From: Bdellovibrionales bacterium
GTDB taxonomy: Bacteria > Bdellovibrionota > Bdellovibrionia > Bdellovibrionales > JAGQZY01
Direction of reading: 5' to 3'
Length of the DNA: 52,836 nt
Assembly: GCA_020435205.1 (NCBI GenBank)
Contig: JAGQZY010000001.1
Coordinates: 1-52,836, forward strand
The position numbers and the translations under genes are program-made. The notes under the pieces are model-generated. The model ran no database searches, was not told the DNA's origin, and saw nothing but the letters and a program-made list of their open reading frames with translations. Positions 44,686-52,836 of this stretch are shown here, piece after piece. Numbering within the stretch: position 1 is the first letter of the stretch; every line of letters begins with the position of its first letter.

Positions 44686-45363
44686 ATGGAAACAATTGCT
44701 TTTTTAGGTGCTTCAAGGGGCTTGGGGCGCGCCGTAGCTGGAAAATGGTCTCAGCTAGAGATTCAACCGATCTTCGTGGCTCGTGGTAAAAATCAATTAG
44801 AAAGCCTCAACCAACAGTGCGGGCAAGGTGGTGAGATTTGGATATGGGATTTTTCTCAGGTTGATCGTATCCCCAGCCTATTGAACCGACTGCGTGAGGC
44901 ATCACCGGATCGTTTGATTTATTTCGCGGCCGGTGGTCCCTATGGGGATTTTTCAAAGAAAGATTGGAAGGATCATCTCTGGTCTTTGAGGGTGAGCTTT
45001 GAAGCCCCCGCGCACTTGCTTCATGGCCTACTCCAGGCGGAGGCCTTTCCAAAGCTTAAACAGATTATTTTTATTGGCTCAGCTATCGCCGATGACCAAG
45101 CCGACCCAAAGGCCTCGAGCTATGCGGCTGCCAAACATGGGCTGCGTGGCCTTGTTGAATCCGTCATTCAAGAAGGCCCTAAAGTGGATTTGAGGCTCTT
45201 CCGCCCCGGTTATCTTGATACGGATCTTCTGCCGGCAAACGCTGCGCCTCGCCAAGCAGGCGAGGTCTTAGATGTGTCGATGGCCGCTGACAATTTCTTA
45301 ACTTGGGCTCAGAACCCCAAAGGGGAAAAAGTATTCACCTTAAAACATCCTTTTAGCGAATGA
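44686..45363 (+). CDS. Short-chain dehydrogenase/reductase (SDR)
   Basis: 225 residues from ATG 44686 (the frame extends to 44620 but without a good start). NAD(P)-binding GASRGLGRAV at residues 8-17, YFAAGGP, the catalytic Ser in IFIGSAI and YAAAKHG (Tyr-x3-Lys), then LRLFRPGYLDTD. Substrate not predictable. Located 73 bases before trxB. Confidence 0.83.
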   Translation: METIAFLGASRGLGRAVAGKWSQLEIQPIFVARGKNQLESLNQQCGQGGEIWIWDFSQVDRIPSLLNRLREASPDRLIYFAAGGPYGDFSKKDWKDHLWSLRVSFEAPAHLLHGLLQAEAFPKLKQIIFIGSAIADDQADPKASSYAAAKHGLRGLVESVIQEGPKVDLRLFRPGYLDTDLLPANAAPRQAGEVLDVSMAADNFLTWAQNPKGEKVFTLKHPFSE

Positions 45364-45436
45364 GCTAACACCCAAGTCCTTTTAATGGACCCATCTCTGT
45401 GCTACTTCCTAATCTTTACAGAGTGTGGAGGAATTT

Positions 45437-46369
45437 ATGAGTCAGGTTGAAAATGTGATTATTATTGGATCGGGTCCCGCGGGTTTGACAGCAGCGATTT
45501 ATGCCTCTCGGGCATTACTCAATCCACTCATGATTGAAGGCGAAGAAGTGGGCGGGCAGCTCATGACGACCACGGATGTTGAAAACTATCCCGGGTTTCC
45601 TGAAGGGATCATGGGGCCTGAGCTTATGATGCAAACGAAAAAACAAGCGGAACGTTTTGGAACAAGATTTATTTCAAAAAATGTGACTAAAGTGGATCTT
45701 TCTTCTCGCCCATTTAAAGTATGGATTGGTGAGCAAGAGTTTCAAAGCCAAGCTTTAATTATTTCAACTGGAGCTAGCGCTAAGTATCTAGGCTTGGAAT
45801 CGGAAAAGAAGATGCTTGGACGTGGGGTTTCCGCTTGTGCAACCTGTGACGGAGCTTTTTTTAAAGATCAACAAGTGATTGTTGTGGGAGGTGGTGACAC
45901 AGCTATGGAGGAGGCCGTTTTTCTCACGCGTTTTGCCTCAAAAGTCATTATCGTTCATCGTCGTGGGGAGTTTCGTGCTAGTAAGATTATGGCAGACAAA
46001 GCCTTGAATCATCCTAAAATTGAGGTCATGTGGGACTCTCAGCTCGTCGAAGTGGTTGGTGATAAACTGGTCGAAGGTGCTAAAATTGAAAATTTAAAAA
46101 CAGGAGATGTGACCACTGTTCCCGCTGAAGGCATCTTCATTGCTATTGGACATAAGCCCAATACCGATCTTTTCAAAGGACAATTAGACACCAATGAAGT
46201 TGGGTACTTAGTGACTAAACCTCACTCCTCCTGGACCTCAGTCGAAGGGGTTTTTGCTGCTGGTGATGTGAGTGATCCCATCTATCGTCAGGCCATAACG
46301 GCTGCTGGAACTGGATGTATGGCGGCCATTGATTGCGAACGCTGGTTGGAGGAGAATAATCACTCGTGA
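45437..46369 (+). CDS. trxB: Thioredoxin-disulfide reductase
   Basis: FAD/NADPH enzyme that reduces thioredoxin. 310 residues from ATG 45437, which has GGAGG five bases upstream. FAD motif IIGSGPAGLTAAIYA at about 9-23, redox-active CATCDGAFF (Cys-x2-Cys, about 134), NADPH motif VVGGGDTAMEEA and the final FAD segment VFAAGDVSD. The window's peroxiredoxin may draw on this system. Confidence 0.95.
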   Translation: MSQVENVIIIGSGPAGLTAAIYASRALLNPLMIEGEEVGGQLMTTTDVENYPGFPEGIMGPELMMQTKKQAERFGTRFISKNVTKVDLSSRPFKVWIGEQEFQSQALIISTGASAKYLGLESEKKMLGRGVSACATCDGAFFKDQQVIVVGGGDTAMEEAVFLTRFASKVIIVHRRGEFRASKIMADKALNHPKIEVMWDSQLVEVVGDKLVEGAKIENLKTGDVTTVPAEGIFIAIGHKPNTDLFKGQLDTNEVGYLVTKPHSSWTSVEGVFAAGDVSDPIYRQAITAAGTGCMAAIDCERWLEENNHS

Positions 46370-46392
46370 TATGATTATTTTCGGAGGCGATT

Positions 46393-46887
46393 TTGGCAAA
46401 AAAGATCAATACGGAAGATCTAGTAAAGAAAATTGAGAAGATCACTCGTGAACGCATTATTAAAGAGAATGTGGTTAGCCTTGACCGTTATCGAGACTTG
46501 AAAGTTAACAAAGAACCCAAAACAATTTTAGTTATTGAAGATGATGAGACTATGCGCAGAGCTTTGTCTCGTATTTTTGAAGCGGATGGACACTCTGTGC
46601 GCGCGGCCGCCGATGGCACTCAGCTGTCAACAGTGCTCGATGATCACCCTATTGATTTAATTATTCTTGATGTTGGCCTTCCTTGGATTAATGGCTTTGA
46701 GCTAGCAAAGCTTCTCAAAGAACACAAAGATCTGCAGGAGATTCCTCTTATTTTTGTTTCTGGAAAAACCAGCGAACTTGATGTGAAACGTGGATTTGAA
46801 GTGGGTGCGGACGACTATATTAAAAAGCCATTTAATATTGACGAGATAAAGAAAGCCGTTGAAACCTTACTAAAGATCAATAAATGA
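46393..46887 (+). CDS. Response regulator, receiver domain with N-terminal extension
   Basis: 164 residues from TTG 46393, with GGAGG five bases upstream. A charged helical N-terminal extension of about 40 residues precedes a single REC domain: IEDDE acidic pair, phospho-Asp in LIILDVGLP, Ser/Thr switch in FVSGKT and Lys in YIKKPF. No output domain, so it probably acts by protein-protein contact. It follows trxB by 23 bases and its stop overlaps the next gene's ATG. Confidence 0.88.
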   Translation: MAKKINTEDLVKKIEKITRERIIKENVVSLDRYRDLKVNKEPKTILVIEDDETMRRALSRIFEADGHSVRAAADGTQLSTVLDDHPIDLIILDVGLPWINGFELAKLLKEHKDLQEIPLIFVSGKTSELDVKRGFEVGADDYIKKPFNIDEIKKAVETLLKINK

Positions 46888-47507
46888 ACCAAACTTCTAA
46901 AAAGAAAATTGTTATAGCTTTCACATTAGCTTTTGTGAGTGCCTCGGTCTTTTTATCGTTTTTGATTCAGCTACACCTATCGCAGCCGCTGACACAGTTT
47001 CAGACAGCTATGCATTTAAAGTCGCAACAAATACTCGAAGATCAAAAAAAGATTATGAAATTGAAGCACCCATTGTGTGAGCAATATCAGTTTCGCACTT
47101 CTTGTTTTAAAAAAGTTTTGCAAAGTCGACTTCCTTTTGAATTTCCTACAGAACTCATGCTTTGGTCTTTAGTAGGAAAGCAAGTGACTGATATGGATAA
47201 GGGAAGTCATCTTTTAAAAGGTGAAAAAATAAAGTTCTATGTTGTAGAAAATATTCTTTTGCCGTGGTTGTTTGTTGATTTTAGCAAATTTTTTGTAGCT
47301 CACCACAATGATGCTGAGATTGTTTCTATGTCGAGAACTATGTTTAAGCAGGCAAAAGCTCGGGTACAAAAAATGGTTAAAAGTGAACTTTCGAATATCA
47401 AAACCAGTTTAGCAAAACGGCAACCGGGCTCACTGAGTTGGGAAAAAGACTATCTAGCTACGGTGACCAAGCAGCTAGATAATTTAAAGAACTTAGAGCA
47501 TCCCTAA
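46884..47507 (+). CDS. Small membrane protein of unknown function
   Basis: 207 residues: a basic N-terminus, one transmembrane helix (about 9-29), then a Gln/Lys-rich coiled-coil-like segment and a mixed domain with two Cys (CEQYQFRTSC). No known domain. Its ATG overlaps the response-regulator stop (ATGA), so the two are co-translated and may form a small signalling unit. Confidence 0.6.
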   Translation: MNQTSKKKIVIAFTLAFVSASVFLSFLIQLHLSQPLTQFQTAMHLKSQQILEDQKKIMKLKHPLCEQYQFRTSCFKKVLQSRLPFEFPTELMLWSLVGKQVTDMDKGSHLLKGEKIKFYVVENILLPWLFVDFSKFFVAHHNDAEIVSMSRTMFKQAKARVQKMVKSELSNIKTSLAKRQPGSLSWEKDYLATVTKQLDNLKNLEHP

Positions 47508-48379
47508 TTTTTTGATGAAGTTGGTCGATGCCATTTTGGATCAAGCGCATCACGCAAACTATCATTGAGTAAATTCACTGACAAAATTAAAAAAAACATA
47601 AAAAAAGTTGCGGCCCCGAGGTTCCACCAAACTCCCTGGTGCAGCTCCAGTTTAGCATCATCGATCATCATCCCCCACGAAGGTGTTCCAGGCTCAACTC
47701 CTAACCCTAAGTAGCTGAGAATGACTTCAATCTTGATAGCATTGACAAAAATAAGGCTAAACTGGATGAGAGCAATGTGAAAAACATTAGGCAAGATGTG
47801 CCGAAAAATCTGCCGCCGACTTCCAGCACCGAGAGCTTTAGCGGCTTGTACGTAGTCTTGGGCCTTGTGTTTCATAAACTCTGAGCGCACCAGTCGACAA
47901 AGTTGAATCCAACTCGTCAGTCCTAAGGCTATCAATAGATTTAGAATTCCCTGACCCAGCATAAAGGCAAAGGCGGAAACTAAAAGAATGTAGGGAATAG
48001 AGTCTATAGTCGTGTACAGCCATACCACGAGGTCGTCAGTTCGCCCGCCAAAATAGCCAGCTAAGGAGCCGAAAAAAAGTCCTAGGACGGTCGCGAGTGT
48101 TGTTGAGAACAATCCCACCAAGAGGGCTGTTTGCGTGGCATGAATGGCTCGTGAGAGGACATTGCGTCCAAAGAGGTCAGTACCAAACCAGTATTCCCAT
48201 GAAGGAGGTTGATAACTGCGATCGTTGGCAATAGTTTGAAAATCGGTAGCAATCCAGCCAAGGGCCGAGAAAAGAGCAAGAGCAAGATACAAACTGATCA
48301 TCAATGCAGAGAACAGGGCCACGGGGTTATGGCAAAGGCGATTGAGACTCGGGTGAGTTTTTAGGACTGAGCTTTTCAT
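47504..48379 (-). CDS. oppC: Oligopeptide ABC transporter permease (OppC type)
   Basis: 291 residues; N-terminal hydrophobic helix, then the periplasmic segment typical of OppC/DppC (WFGTDLFGRN) and the EAA-type cytoplasmic loop AAKALGAGSRRQIFRHILPN. About six transmembrane helices. Overlaps oppB by 4 bases (ATGA). Substrate is a peptide by family; specificity unknown. Confidence 0.9.
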   Translation of the reverse strand: MKSSVLKTHPSLNRLCHNPVALFSALMISLYLALALFSALGWIATDFQTIANDRSYQPPSWEYWFGTDLFGRNVLSRAIHATQTALLVGLFSTTLATVLGLFFGSLAGYFGGRTDDLVVWLYTTIDSIPYILLVSAFAFMLGQGILNLLIALGLTSWIQLCRLVRSEFMKHKAQDYVQAAKALGAGSRRQIFRHILPNVFHIALIQFSLIFVNAIKIEVILSYLGLGVEPGTPSWGMMIDDAKLELHQGVWWNLGAATFFMFFLILSVNLLNDSLRDALDPKWHRPTSSKN

Positions 48380-49317
48380 TTTAGCTCTATCCTTGGGTCA
48401 ACCGCAGTGAGCACCAGGTCACTAAGGAGATTAAACAACATATAGAAAATAGACCCGATGACGGTCATGGCTTTGATCACTGGAAAGTCGGCATTTTGGA
48501 TGGCTTGAATAAGGAGCCCGCCCACCCCCGGAATTCCAAAAAAGGATTCCAAGAGAAGTGACCCAGTAATCATTAATGGCATTTGCATGATTACGATCGT
48601 CAATATGGGGACTAAGGCATTTTTTAAGATGTGCTGAGAGTACACAGCAGTATCTTTGAGTCCTTTCGCTCTAGCGGTGCGAACATAGCCTTGTAAAGAT
48701 TCATCGAGGATCGCCGTTCGATAAATTAAAACTCCGGGGCCAATAGAGACCGTGACCGAGATCATCCAGGGCAAGATGAGGTACTGCCAGCGGCCGCTCC
48801 AGCTGGGGTCCCAGCCCGTAATAGGAAAAAGCCCCATTTTATAGGCAAAAAGATATTGAAAAAGGATAATGTAAACAAGGTAGCTAAAGCTCATGAGTGC
48901 CAAACAGGCGATAAGCACACCTCGATCAAAGCATTGACCACGGTAGTATGATGACAAGAGCGCTATACCAAGGCTTATCAGGAAACTGATAAGAAAAGCA
49001 GGAAGGGCCAAGGAAAGAGAGGGGCCAAGACCGCGCCAAAACATATCCATAACTCTTTCTTGGCTAGACCAACTTCTTCCCCAATCAAAAGTGACAGTTT
49101 GTTTTACAAAAGAAATATACTGCTGCAAAAGGCTACGGTCTAAACCCAATTCGCTTCGGATGCTAGCAACCCGTTCTAAGGAAGCATTTTTGCCAGCAAT
49201 AAGAAAGGCCGGGTCGCCGCCGACGAGGTGAAATAAGATAAAAGTTACCAAAGTGATGCCAAATAAAATTGGCAAGGCAAAAAAGATGCGTCGAATGCAG
49301 TAGCGCAAAAGGCTCAT
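48376..49317 (-). CDS. oppB: Oligopeptide ABC transporter permease (OppB type)
   Basis: 313 residues with the OppB opening (an N-terminal helix, then FHLVGGDPA and LGLDRSLLQQY) and the EAA loop ARAKGLKDTAVYSQHILKNA. Six transmembrane helices are expected. Overlaps oppA by 4 bases (ATGA) and oppC by 4 bases, so the three are co-translated. Confidence 0.9.
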   Translation of the reverse strand: MSLLRYCIRRIFFALPILFGITLVTFILFHLVGGDPAFLIAGKNASLERVASIRSELGLDRSLLQQYISFVKQTVTFDWGRSWSSQERVMDMFWRGLGPSLSLALPAFLISFLISLGIALLSSYYRGQCFDRGVLIACLALMSFSYLVYIILFQYLFAYKMGLFPITGWDPSWSGRWQYLILPWMISVTVSIGPGVLIYRTAILDESLQGYVRTARAKGLKDTAVYSQHILKNALVPILTIVIMQMPLMITGSLLLESFFGIPGVGGLLIQAIQNADFPVIKAMTVIGSIFYMLFNLLSDLVLTAVDPRIELK

Positions 49318-51065
49318 AACTTAGGCTTTAGTTTCGATTTTCTTTCGAGATCAATTCGCAGATATTGGTAAAAGTCATTGATCCCCGGGTACTCTTTATA
49401 GTTTCTCAGCCACCCTTGGTATGGCAAGCGAAAAACCCGATGCAAAAGGAAGATGGCGGGAACCTCTTCATTGACGAGCTGAACCATTTTTCGGATCAAA
49501 GCTAATCTCTCGGGGCTAGGCGATAAGAGGCTCATTTTTTCGTACATTTGATCGTAATCGCGATTGACGAAATTGAAGTTATTTGGGCCGGGCGAAATGT
49601 TTTTGCTAAAGAAGAGCTGAAGAAAGTTCTCGCTATCAGGGTAATCTGCAGTCCAAGCCATAAAGAAGATTTCTGCTTGTCGAGATTTCAATTTTTTATC
49701 GAATTGTGGCCAATTGTTTGGAATCAATTTAATTTTAATCCCAATCTGCGCCCATTGTTGCTGGAGAAACTCTCCCATTTGTCGTGACCATGAGCTAGCA
49801 TTGGTCAGCTCGAAGCGAAAGGTAGGAAGTCCCTTTCCATCTGGGAATCCGGCTTTGATCATATAGGACTGAGCCCTCTGCAAATCAAAATCATAGGGTT
49901 TTTTATAACTTTTTTTGTAGCCTCGAAAGCCAGGAGGAAGAGGTGATTGAGCTGGAATTCCGCGGCCGTTATAAAAAGTATCAATAGAAATTTGATTATT
50001 GATAGCCATAGCCATGGCCTGGCGGAGATATTTATTCTTACCTAAAATAGGATGTTCCATGTTGATGCCAATAAAAGTGACGTCAGGACGAGGTTGATTT
50101 AAAATCTGAATCCCTTTTTTGCGAATATCTTCCCGGAGTGTTTTCCCGTTAAAGACTTGGCTGTAATTATCTTTGGGGATGATAGCATGATCTAATTCTC
50201 CACGCGCAAAACTTAACCACATGGGTTGGCGTTCCGGCATAATTTGAATCACAACTTTTTTTGCAAGAGGCAGTTTTTTTCCAGCATCTTCAAGTCGACT
50301 CAGCTCTCGGTCGACATCTTCACCTTCGTTTGGATACAGTTCGGTTCGATAATTGGGATTGGCTTCCAAAACAATTTTAGAATTGCGAATCCATTCTTTC
50401 AGGAGAAATGGACCCGTACCAACGGGATGGTTAAGAAATTCATTCCCTGTTTTTTCAACAACCTCCCTAGCCACAGCAAATGTGGGAGGGAGCGCGAGCA
50501 TGATTTCAAAAAGAGGAAAGGCTTTGGTGAGCTTGATTTCTAAAGTGTATTTATCTTTTGCAGTCAAACCGGAAATGGGGCTGTCGTAATTGACTTTACC
50601 TTGACTGAGCTCTTGCCTCCACTCATTGAGGCCTTGGATGCGTCCGTCAAAAACCCACCATCCTGTGGCCTTATGACTTGCATCTGCCAAGCGTTTCCAA
50701 GAGTAGATAAAATCATGAGCGGTGAGTTCTCTACCTTTTCTCGCAGGGAAGGCTTCATGGTCTTGAAAGTAAACGCCCTTTTTTATTTTAATTGTGTAGG
50801 TTAAGCCATCAGGAGAGATAGTTGGCAGAGACTCTGCCAATTGAGGCTCCAATTGTAGGGGCCGTTTTAAATAATGATAATGATAAAGGCCTTCATAGAT
50901 TTGCGACACGGCTTTGATCATGTAGTTGTCTGCCGCCTGAATGGGATCGAGTCCTTTGATATTGGCATCAATCACACCATAAATGGTATCGTCATTCACC
51001 TGGGACTTTTTGGTACAACTGACCAAGCTCACCATGATGACAACAAGGATGCCTAGGACTTTCAA
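49314..51065 (-). CDS. oppA: Oligopeptide-binding lipoprotein (SBP family 5)
   Basis: About 583 residues. The frame opens at GTG 51077, but TTG 51065 has GGGG five bases upstream and leaves a compact lipoprotein signal (MKVLGILVV...VSLVSC, Cys 17). SBP-family-5 features: LDPIQAADNYM, LAESLPTISPDGLTYTIKIK, HPVGTGPF and RPDVTFIGINMEHP. Captures peptides in the periplasm for the OppBC permeases. Confidence 0.9.
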   Translation of the reverse strand: MKVLGILVVIMVSLVSCTKKSQVNDDTIYGVIDANIKGLDPIQAADNYMIKAVSQIYEGLYHYHYLKRPLQLEPQLAESLPTISPDGLTYTIKIKKGVYFQDHEAFPARKGRELTAHDFIYSWKRLADASHKATGWWVFDGRIQGLNEWRQELSQGKVNYDSPISGLTAKDKYTLEIKLTKAFPLFEIMLALPPTFAVAREVVEKTGNEFLNHPVGTGPFLLKEWIRNSKIVLEANPNYRTELYPNEGEDVDRELSRLEDAGKKLPLAKKVVIQIMPERQPMWLSFARGELDHAIIPKDNYSQVFNGKTLREDIRKKGIQILNQPRPDVTFIGINMEHPILGKNKYLRQAMAMAINNQISIDTFYNGRGIPAQSPLPPGFRGYKKSYKKPYDFDLQRAQSYMIKAGFPDGKGLPTFRFELTNASSWSRQMGEFLQQQWAQIGIKIKLIPNNWPQFDKKLKSRQAEIFFMAWTADYPDSENFLQLFFSKNISPGPNNFNFVNRDYDQMYEKMSLLSPSPERLALIRKMVQLVNEEVPAIFLLHRVFRLPYQGWLRNYKEYPGINDFYQYLRIDLERKSKLKPKL

Positions 51066-51183
51066 TTCAACCCCCACACAAAAAGACTTTCTGCTGTTCT
51101 AAAGGACCTAACCAAGGGAGTCAAAGAGGCCTTTAATGAGAAGCTAAGATACAAACCATAGAGTTTGAATTATAGTGGGGTCT

Positions 51184-51843
51184 ATGAGGAACCAAATTTC
51201 GAAAGAGCAAAGCTTACTCCACCAGTGGGCGCCAAAGCCTGAGCCCATTCTAGAGATAGAAAATCGCCTAAAAATTGACCATCGCTTAGGAATTAATATT
51301 GATAGCATGGAAGGCCTCTTTTTAAGGGCTTTGTGCTTGCAACCTCATGTGGAAAAGGTTGTGGAAATAGGAACCCAGTATGGTTGCTCTACGACATGGA
51401 TGGCCATGGGTCTAAAAAGTAAAGGAATCATATACACTTGTGAGCAGGATGAAAAATGCATCGCGGCAGCCAAAAAAACTTTTACACAGTCTAGTTTTTT
51501 AGAAACAGGCTGCCGGGTGGAACTCCTTGAGGGGCCAGCTTTAGAAAGTTTGCCCAAAATATCAGCAAAAGGCCCCTTTGATTTGATCTTCATTGATGCT
51601 AACAAATCAGGCTATTTAGACTATTACCATTGGGCCAAGGACCATCTAAAAAGCGGTGGCTACCTTATTGCCGACAATGTTTTTCTTTTTGGTCATATGT
51701 TTCACCCTGATCGTGTCGATGCAAAGCACGAGAAAATGCTTAAAGTGATGCAGGACTTTTACCAGGCCCTCTTTAGCAACCCAGAATTTTGCACTTCTAT
51801 GATTCCCACGGCAGAGGGAATGCTGTTTGCGGTCAAATCTTAG
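51184..51843 (+). CDS. SAM-dependent O-methyltransferase (COMT-like, class I)
   Basis: 219 residues from ATG 51184 (an in-frame GTG lies at 51175). Motif VVEIGTQYGCST binds SAM, followed by acidic YTCEQDE, FDLIFIDANKSGY and GGYLIADNVF, which fit the cation-dependent catechol/caffeoyl-CoA O-methyltransferase family (the IDANK Asp is a metal ligand). It lies between the two halves of the peptide transporter and 67 bases before the ATPase gene. Substrate not predictable. Confidence 0.85.
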   Translation: MRNQISKEQSLLHQWAPKPEPILEIENRLKIDHRLGINIDSMEGLFLRALCLQPHVEKVVEIGTQYGCSTTWMAMGLKSKGIIYTCEQDEKCIAAAKKTFTQSSFLETGCRVELLEGPALESLPKISAKGPFDLIFIDANKSGYLDYYHWAKDHLKSGGYLIADNVFLFGHMFHPDRVDAKHEKMLKVMQDFYQALFSNPEFCTSMIPTAEGMLFAVKS

Positions 51844-51910
51844 TGATCTATGGGATGACGCGTTTCTCTAGTCGAAGTTTATCACCGTCTTTCGTGGTAG
51901 CCTTGTTCCT

Positions 51911-52836
51911 ATGAAGCCCCTTTTGGAAGTTAAAAATCTAAATGTTGAGTTTGTTACCGAGGACGGTGTCGTCCCAGCGGTAAAAAATGTGAGCTTCCAA
52001 ATTCCCAAAGGCCAAACTGTCGGTTTGGTCGGAGAGTCGGGCTCGGGTAAGAGTGTAACAAGTCTTTGTACAATGGGGCTTTTGGCAAGCCCTCCAGGAA
52101 GGATCACCTCTGGTGAAATTTTTTTTGAAGGTGAAGATTTATTAAAACTATCAGAGTCACAAATGAGAAAGATTCGCGGCAATCGTATTTCCATGATCTT
52201 TCAAGAACCTATGACCAGCTTGAATCCTGTTTTTACGGTTGGCTACCAAATTGTTGAAGCCCTCAGACTGCATCAAAAGCTATCAAAAAAGGAGGCCTGG
52301 GAGAAGGCCGCCCATCTTTTAGATCAAGTGGGTATTCCTCACCCGCAGACGCGAGTGAAATCCTTCCCCCATGAGATGAGTGGAGGCCAAAGACAGCGGG
52401 TGATGATTGCAATGGCGATTGCTTGTGAACCTGATTTGTTGATTGCTGACGAACCCACTACGGCCTTAGATGTCACTATCCAAAAACAGATTTTGGAGCT
52501 CATAGCGGATTTGCAAACTCAATATAACATGAGTGTGCTTTTCATAACTCATGATCTCGCTGTGATCGGTGATATCGCCGATGAGGTGGTCGTCATGTAT
52601 CGCGGGGATGTGGTGGAAAAAGGGGATACGCTCCAAATTTTTAATGAACCCAAGCACCCCTACACAAAGGGCCTTCTGGCTTGTCGCCCTTCAATGACAA
52701 AAAATTATGGCCGCTTAGCCACCGTCAGTGATTTTATGACTGCCGATGGGAAAAGTAAAAATTTTGATGACAAGGTTTTGGGCACTAAGCTTGAAAAATC
52801 ATTCAATGGAAAAGAACCACTGCTTGAGGTTAAAAA
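51911..52836 (+). CDS. oppD: Peptide ABC transporter ATPase, probably fused DppD-DppF type (cut by window edge)
   Basis: 308 residues visible from ATG 51911. Walker [11 protein letters not shown]-loop [10 protein letters not shown], signature MSGGQRQR, Walker [13 protein letters not shown] and H-loop FITHD are all present, followed by the OppD-type C-terminal KHPYTKGLL. After a short linker the frame ends in EPLLEVK, which repeats the protein's own N-terminal PLLEVKN, so a second ATPase domain seems to begin here. It would energise the OppABC system transcribed in the other direction. Confidence 0.88.
   Translation, partial: MKPLLEVKNLNVEFVTEDGVVPAVKNVSFQIPKGQTVGLVGESGSGKSVTSLCTMGLLASPPGRITSGEIFFEGEDLLKLSESQMRKIRGNRISMIFQEPMTSLNPVFTVGYQIVEALRLHQKLSKKEAWEKAAHLLDQVGIPHPQTRVKSFPHEMSGGQRQRVMIAMAIACEPDLLIADEPTTALDVTIQKQILELIADLQTQYNMSVLFITHDLAVIGDIADEVVVMYRGDVVEKGDTLQIFNEPKHPYTKGLLACRPSMTKNYGRLATVSDFMTADGKSKNFDDKVLGTKLEKSFNGKEPLLEVK

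Noticed and set aside
1-52836. tRNA, rRNA, CRISPR, insertion sequences, prophage
   Set aside because: None seen: no cloverleaf-like sequence, no regularly spaced repeats, no transposase or integrase motifs.

Overview
The window reads as ordinary chromosome from a Gram-negative bacterium, most likely a Bdellovibrionota (Bdellovibrio-like) relative. The clues are hldD (LPS heptose), many lipoproteins and predicted secreted proteins, a DUF481 outer-membrane protein, a long-form aromatic amino acid hydroxylase, and short intergenic gaps with several TTG/GTG starts chosen by strong Shine-Dalgarno sequences. The lineage is an inference from gene content; no rRNA or tRNA is present to fix it.

Layout. 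1-6353 (minus): the N-terminal part of metH (cut by the window edge), trmJ, the aromatic amino acid hydroxylase, hldD, an ATP-grasp-like protein and a 2-Cys peroxiredoxin with its own terminator. 6458-11425: xth-fxsA, a Ca2+/Na+ antiporter, a double-SH3 secreted protein, a DksA/TraR protein with a decayed zinc finger, a YkgJ protein and a repeat-bearing lipoprotein. 11459-19504 (minus): a DUF481 protein, then a tight leuS-speA-antiporter-VTT-speB operon carrying both steps from arginine to putrescine. 19619-27038: a REC-GGDEF diguanylate cyclase with an I-site, three envelope proteins of unknown function, and argS. 27216-34592: a 2458-residue secreted C25 (gingipain-type) protease with three repeated beta-rich modules and a C-terminal sorting-like tail.

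34675-38340 is the most interesting part: a compact, AT-rich gene set that looks like a radical-SAM RiPP pathway. A 56-codon precursor-like ORF (YxxPxL leader motif, two-Cys Gly/Ser/Thr-rich C-terminal half) is followed by an HPr-kinase-like P-loop protein, a PqqD-like RiPP recognition element, a radical SAM/SPASM enzyme, a Ser/His signal-peptidase-like protease and an NTP_transf_5-type nucleotidyltransferase, the last four overlapping or nearly touching. The accessory genes recall kinase-bearing lasso clusters, but no lasso cyclase or transglutaminase-like protease is present and a radical SAM enzyme stands in their place. An esterase and a cation-diffusion transporter follow on the same strand.

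40440-52836: gamma-glutamyltransferase, trmB, a lipoprotein, a [2Fe-2S] ferredoxin, an SDR, trxB, a response regulator coupled to a small membrane protein, and an oligopeptide ABC locus split into a leftward oppA-oppB-oppC operon and a rightward O-methyltransferase plus ATPase gene (cut by the window edge, probably a fused DppD-DppF type). No tRNA, rRNA, CRISPR, insertion sequence or prophage was seen.
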